Positions 62,286 to 64,000 of a stretch of 64,000 bases of DNA are shown piece by piece. Origin of the DNA: Prorocentrum cordatum (Eukaryota; Sar; Dinophyceae; Prorocentrales; Prorocentraceae). Positions within the stretch are counted from its first letter, which is position 1. Every line of letters begins with the position of its first letter. The stretch lies in contig CAUYUJ010014172.1 in the NCBI GenBank assembly GCA_963575745.1, forward strand, positions 569,501 through 633,500, given 5' to 3'. The position numbers were made by a program, and so were the translations under genes. The notes under the pieces were generated by a model. It was not told the DNA's origin, ran no database searches, and worked only from the letters and a program-made list of their open reading frames with translations.

Positions 62286-62579
62286 CACCACGTATATGTC
62301 CTTCCTTTCTGAAAATGAACTCGGATCTACCACCCCCCGTCTTATCGGTTCCCCCATTAGGTGATACAGCCTAGATATGACCATGCACCATGCTTCATCG
62401 TAAATCTGAACCAGATACACGCGCGCACTTCGCGCGCGTAGGTTCTAGCAAGCTCCAGCCCTTGACAATCTCCCAGCTGCGTGCAAATGCGTGCGCACAC
62501 ATGCAGCGTCAGGAATTATCCACACATGGCTTGATCGTGGGGTAAACAGATATTGCACCGAGCAGGGACGATTCCCCCA
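62286..62579. other. No gene seen
   Basis: Balanced sequence; contains CGCGCGCACTTCGCGCGCG (62421-62440, near-palindromic). Confidence 0.4.
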
Positions 62580-62940
62580 AAAAGCGCTCTACGATGATCC
62601 GCAGGGCGCCACAAGGGGGGCCCAAGAGAACTCCAGAGGGCAGTCCACGAGAATCCCAAGAGCGCCCCGAGAGGGGCCCCAAGGGGGCCCCAAGAGAGGC
62701 TCGAAGAGGGCCCCGAGAAGTCCCAGGACAGAGCACATAAGGGCTCCAAGAGGCTTCCCAAGAAGGCGCAAACATTGCCTCAATGCGGCCTCGAGAGAAT
62801 ACTGAGAATTGCCCCCCAGAAAAGCCAGAAGGTTTCCGAAAAGGGCCCCAAAGCGAAGGCCCGACGAGATTGAGAGGAAGACCAAAGAAGGGGCCAGGAA
62901 GAGCTCCAAGAGTGGCGCCAAAATGGCCCCAAGAGGCATG
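62580..62940. repeat. CCAAGA/GGGCCCCAAG minisatellite
   Basis: Irregular AAGAGGGCCCC and CCAAGAG units, third locus of this family. The Leu/Gly/Pro frames on the minus strand come from it. Confidence 0.8.
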
Positions 62941-64000
62941 GAGCCCCGTTGAACAGCCTTGACGTCGTGCTGGAGCCAGGCCCTTCTCTGGCGATCTTGG
63001 CATGCCCTTGCGCCGAGAAATTGCGACGGAAATCCAGAATTGCGAGCCTGCTGAACTACTTATCTTTTTCGAGGTCCTGCAAGAAGGTCTCCATAAAAGA
63101 CTCACCAATCGGAGGTCTGGTTGGATTTGCAGCGCTGCAGGACCTCTCGACTGGCGTCCCTGGCCAGAGCGCGTTCAAGGCAAAACCACCCAAGGGCGAG
63201 TCGCGATGCACAACTCGGACTGCCGCTGCTTGGCGATCCTACAATGACAGTTCCTTTTCACGGTCCTGCAAGAATGTTCCCAACAACGACTCGCCAATCG
63301 AAGATGAATGTAAGCTGATGGCGGGGAACATACGAATAATAAAAGAGAAATAATGCACCTGCTAGCAAAATCTAACAGCAAGTAAAATGTACCAGCCGGC
63401 ATAATGCACCAGAAAGGGAGGGGTGGGAGGAGGGAGGTAGCCCAAGAGTTCTCACGGTGGCCAAACATTAAATCGCACCACCGAATCTGTTCTTTGGGGT
63501 CTTGGTGGTCACCAGTCGTCATCTTCGGCTTGTTTGTCAATCCAGCTCGACCCCTGGATCCCATTCCAAAGGATGGTGCGTTTGAAACGGAGGTGTCACC
63601 GATTCCCGCCTTGGGATCTGGCCCCGATCCGGCTCGATTCATGGAGGCCAGATCCAGAGCGCACCCGCTCGAAAATGATGCGTGCCAGGTCCAGGCGACG
63701 GTGCGCCCAAGACCGTCCCATGTGCGTCCCAAACGTGCCCGAGTCCGAGGAACACAGCATGTAAACCATGATTGCCAACATGGCGCCCTTGATCAGGGCA
63801 AGTGCATTGTGGAGCTCCCGTGCGGGCCTAATCGAAATGCTCCCCTAGAGAATGGTGAACAAGGGGGGGGACCTGTGCATTGTGGAGTTGTCAAACCACT
63901 GCGACACATAAAAAACCGCACCACATTGATTGCGAAACCTCTACCGCACAACGTATGTGACAAGACATCACATCTCGTTTTTTGGCAAAGAAACTATAAA
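62941..64000. other. No gene supported; one 50-bp direct repeat
   Basis: GGTCCTGCAAGAAGGTCTCC (63076) and GGTCCTGCAAGAATGTTCCC (63262) begin two copies of a segment of about 50 bp, 186 bp apart. Open frames at 63175-63732 minus and 63534-63764 plus have no recognisable domain. The window ends in AT-richer sequence. Confidence 0.4.

Noticed and set aside
1-64000. tRNA, rRNA or snRNA genes
   Set aside because: No cloverleaf with a convincing T-arm, and no rRNA core sequence, was recognised by eye; a covariance-model scan would be needed to exclude them.

Overview
The window looks like nuclear DNA of a dinoflagellate. The composition is GC-rich and gene-poor, dominated by satellites, triplet and purine/pyrimidine tracts and hairpin elements. 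It carries a tyrosine-recombinase retroelement with a cytosine-methyltransferase-like domain, a class of element reported from dinoflagellates. It also has an interstitial TTTAGGG-type telomere tract, an exon pair encoding a 'VVGG...GWVS' module that I recall from dinoflagellate proteins, and an intron-like insert with terminal inverted repeats. The species cannot be fixed from the sequence alone. I recognised no rRNA, tRNA, CRISPR or bacterial operon structure. Nearly all long open frames are by-products of GC-rich or triplet-repeat DNA.

Region by region: 1-2102 is a satellite with a higher-order repeat of about 344 bp. The satellite is interrupted by a complete YR retroelement (2103-10072) in the split-direct-repeat layout A1 - genes - B1-A2-B2. 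The element encodes two gag-like ORFs, then reverse transcriptase, an RNase H split by a C5-MTase-like domain, and a tyrosine recombinase. Satellite resumes at 10073-10320 and again at 11880-12830 and 13510-13640. From 13.6 to 21.6 kb there are mostly simple repeats, with one possible small minus-strand gene at 15.47-15.91 kb. A minus-strand block follows: a small membrane/secreted ORF (21.65-22.16 kb) and a 4.5 kb unrecognised gene (22.63-27.18 kb) with Cys-rich and Arg/Asp-rich parts, broken by several frame changes. From 27.2 to 41.5 kb there are hairpin elements, an interstitial telomeric tract (34.64-34.94 kb), a 1.1 kb CAT tract, and minisatellites.

Between 41.9 and 58.4 kb lie two clusters of repeat cassettes (41.9-44.9 and 52-58.4 kb). 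They share the same boundary sequences but enclose different micro- and minisatellites. Between the clusters are hairpin elements and a stretch of decayed minus-strand coding sequence (48.75-50.9 kb). From 59.65 to about 61.6 kb is the best host gene: a minus-strand alpha/beta hydrolase with an intact catalytic triad, followed by the VVGG module. Each exon boundary I can place has an inverted repeat beside it, as expected of introner-type introns. The last 2.4 kb holds simple repeats and no gene I can support.

The most unusual biology is (1) the methyltransferase domain nested inside RNase H in a nearly intact element, and (2) the inverted-repeat introns of the hydrolase gene. The in-frame TAA/TAG codons and single-base frame changes in otherwise continuous coding sequence could be decay, assembly error, recoding or a changed code. 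The sequence alone does not decide.
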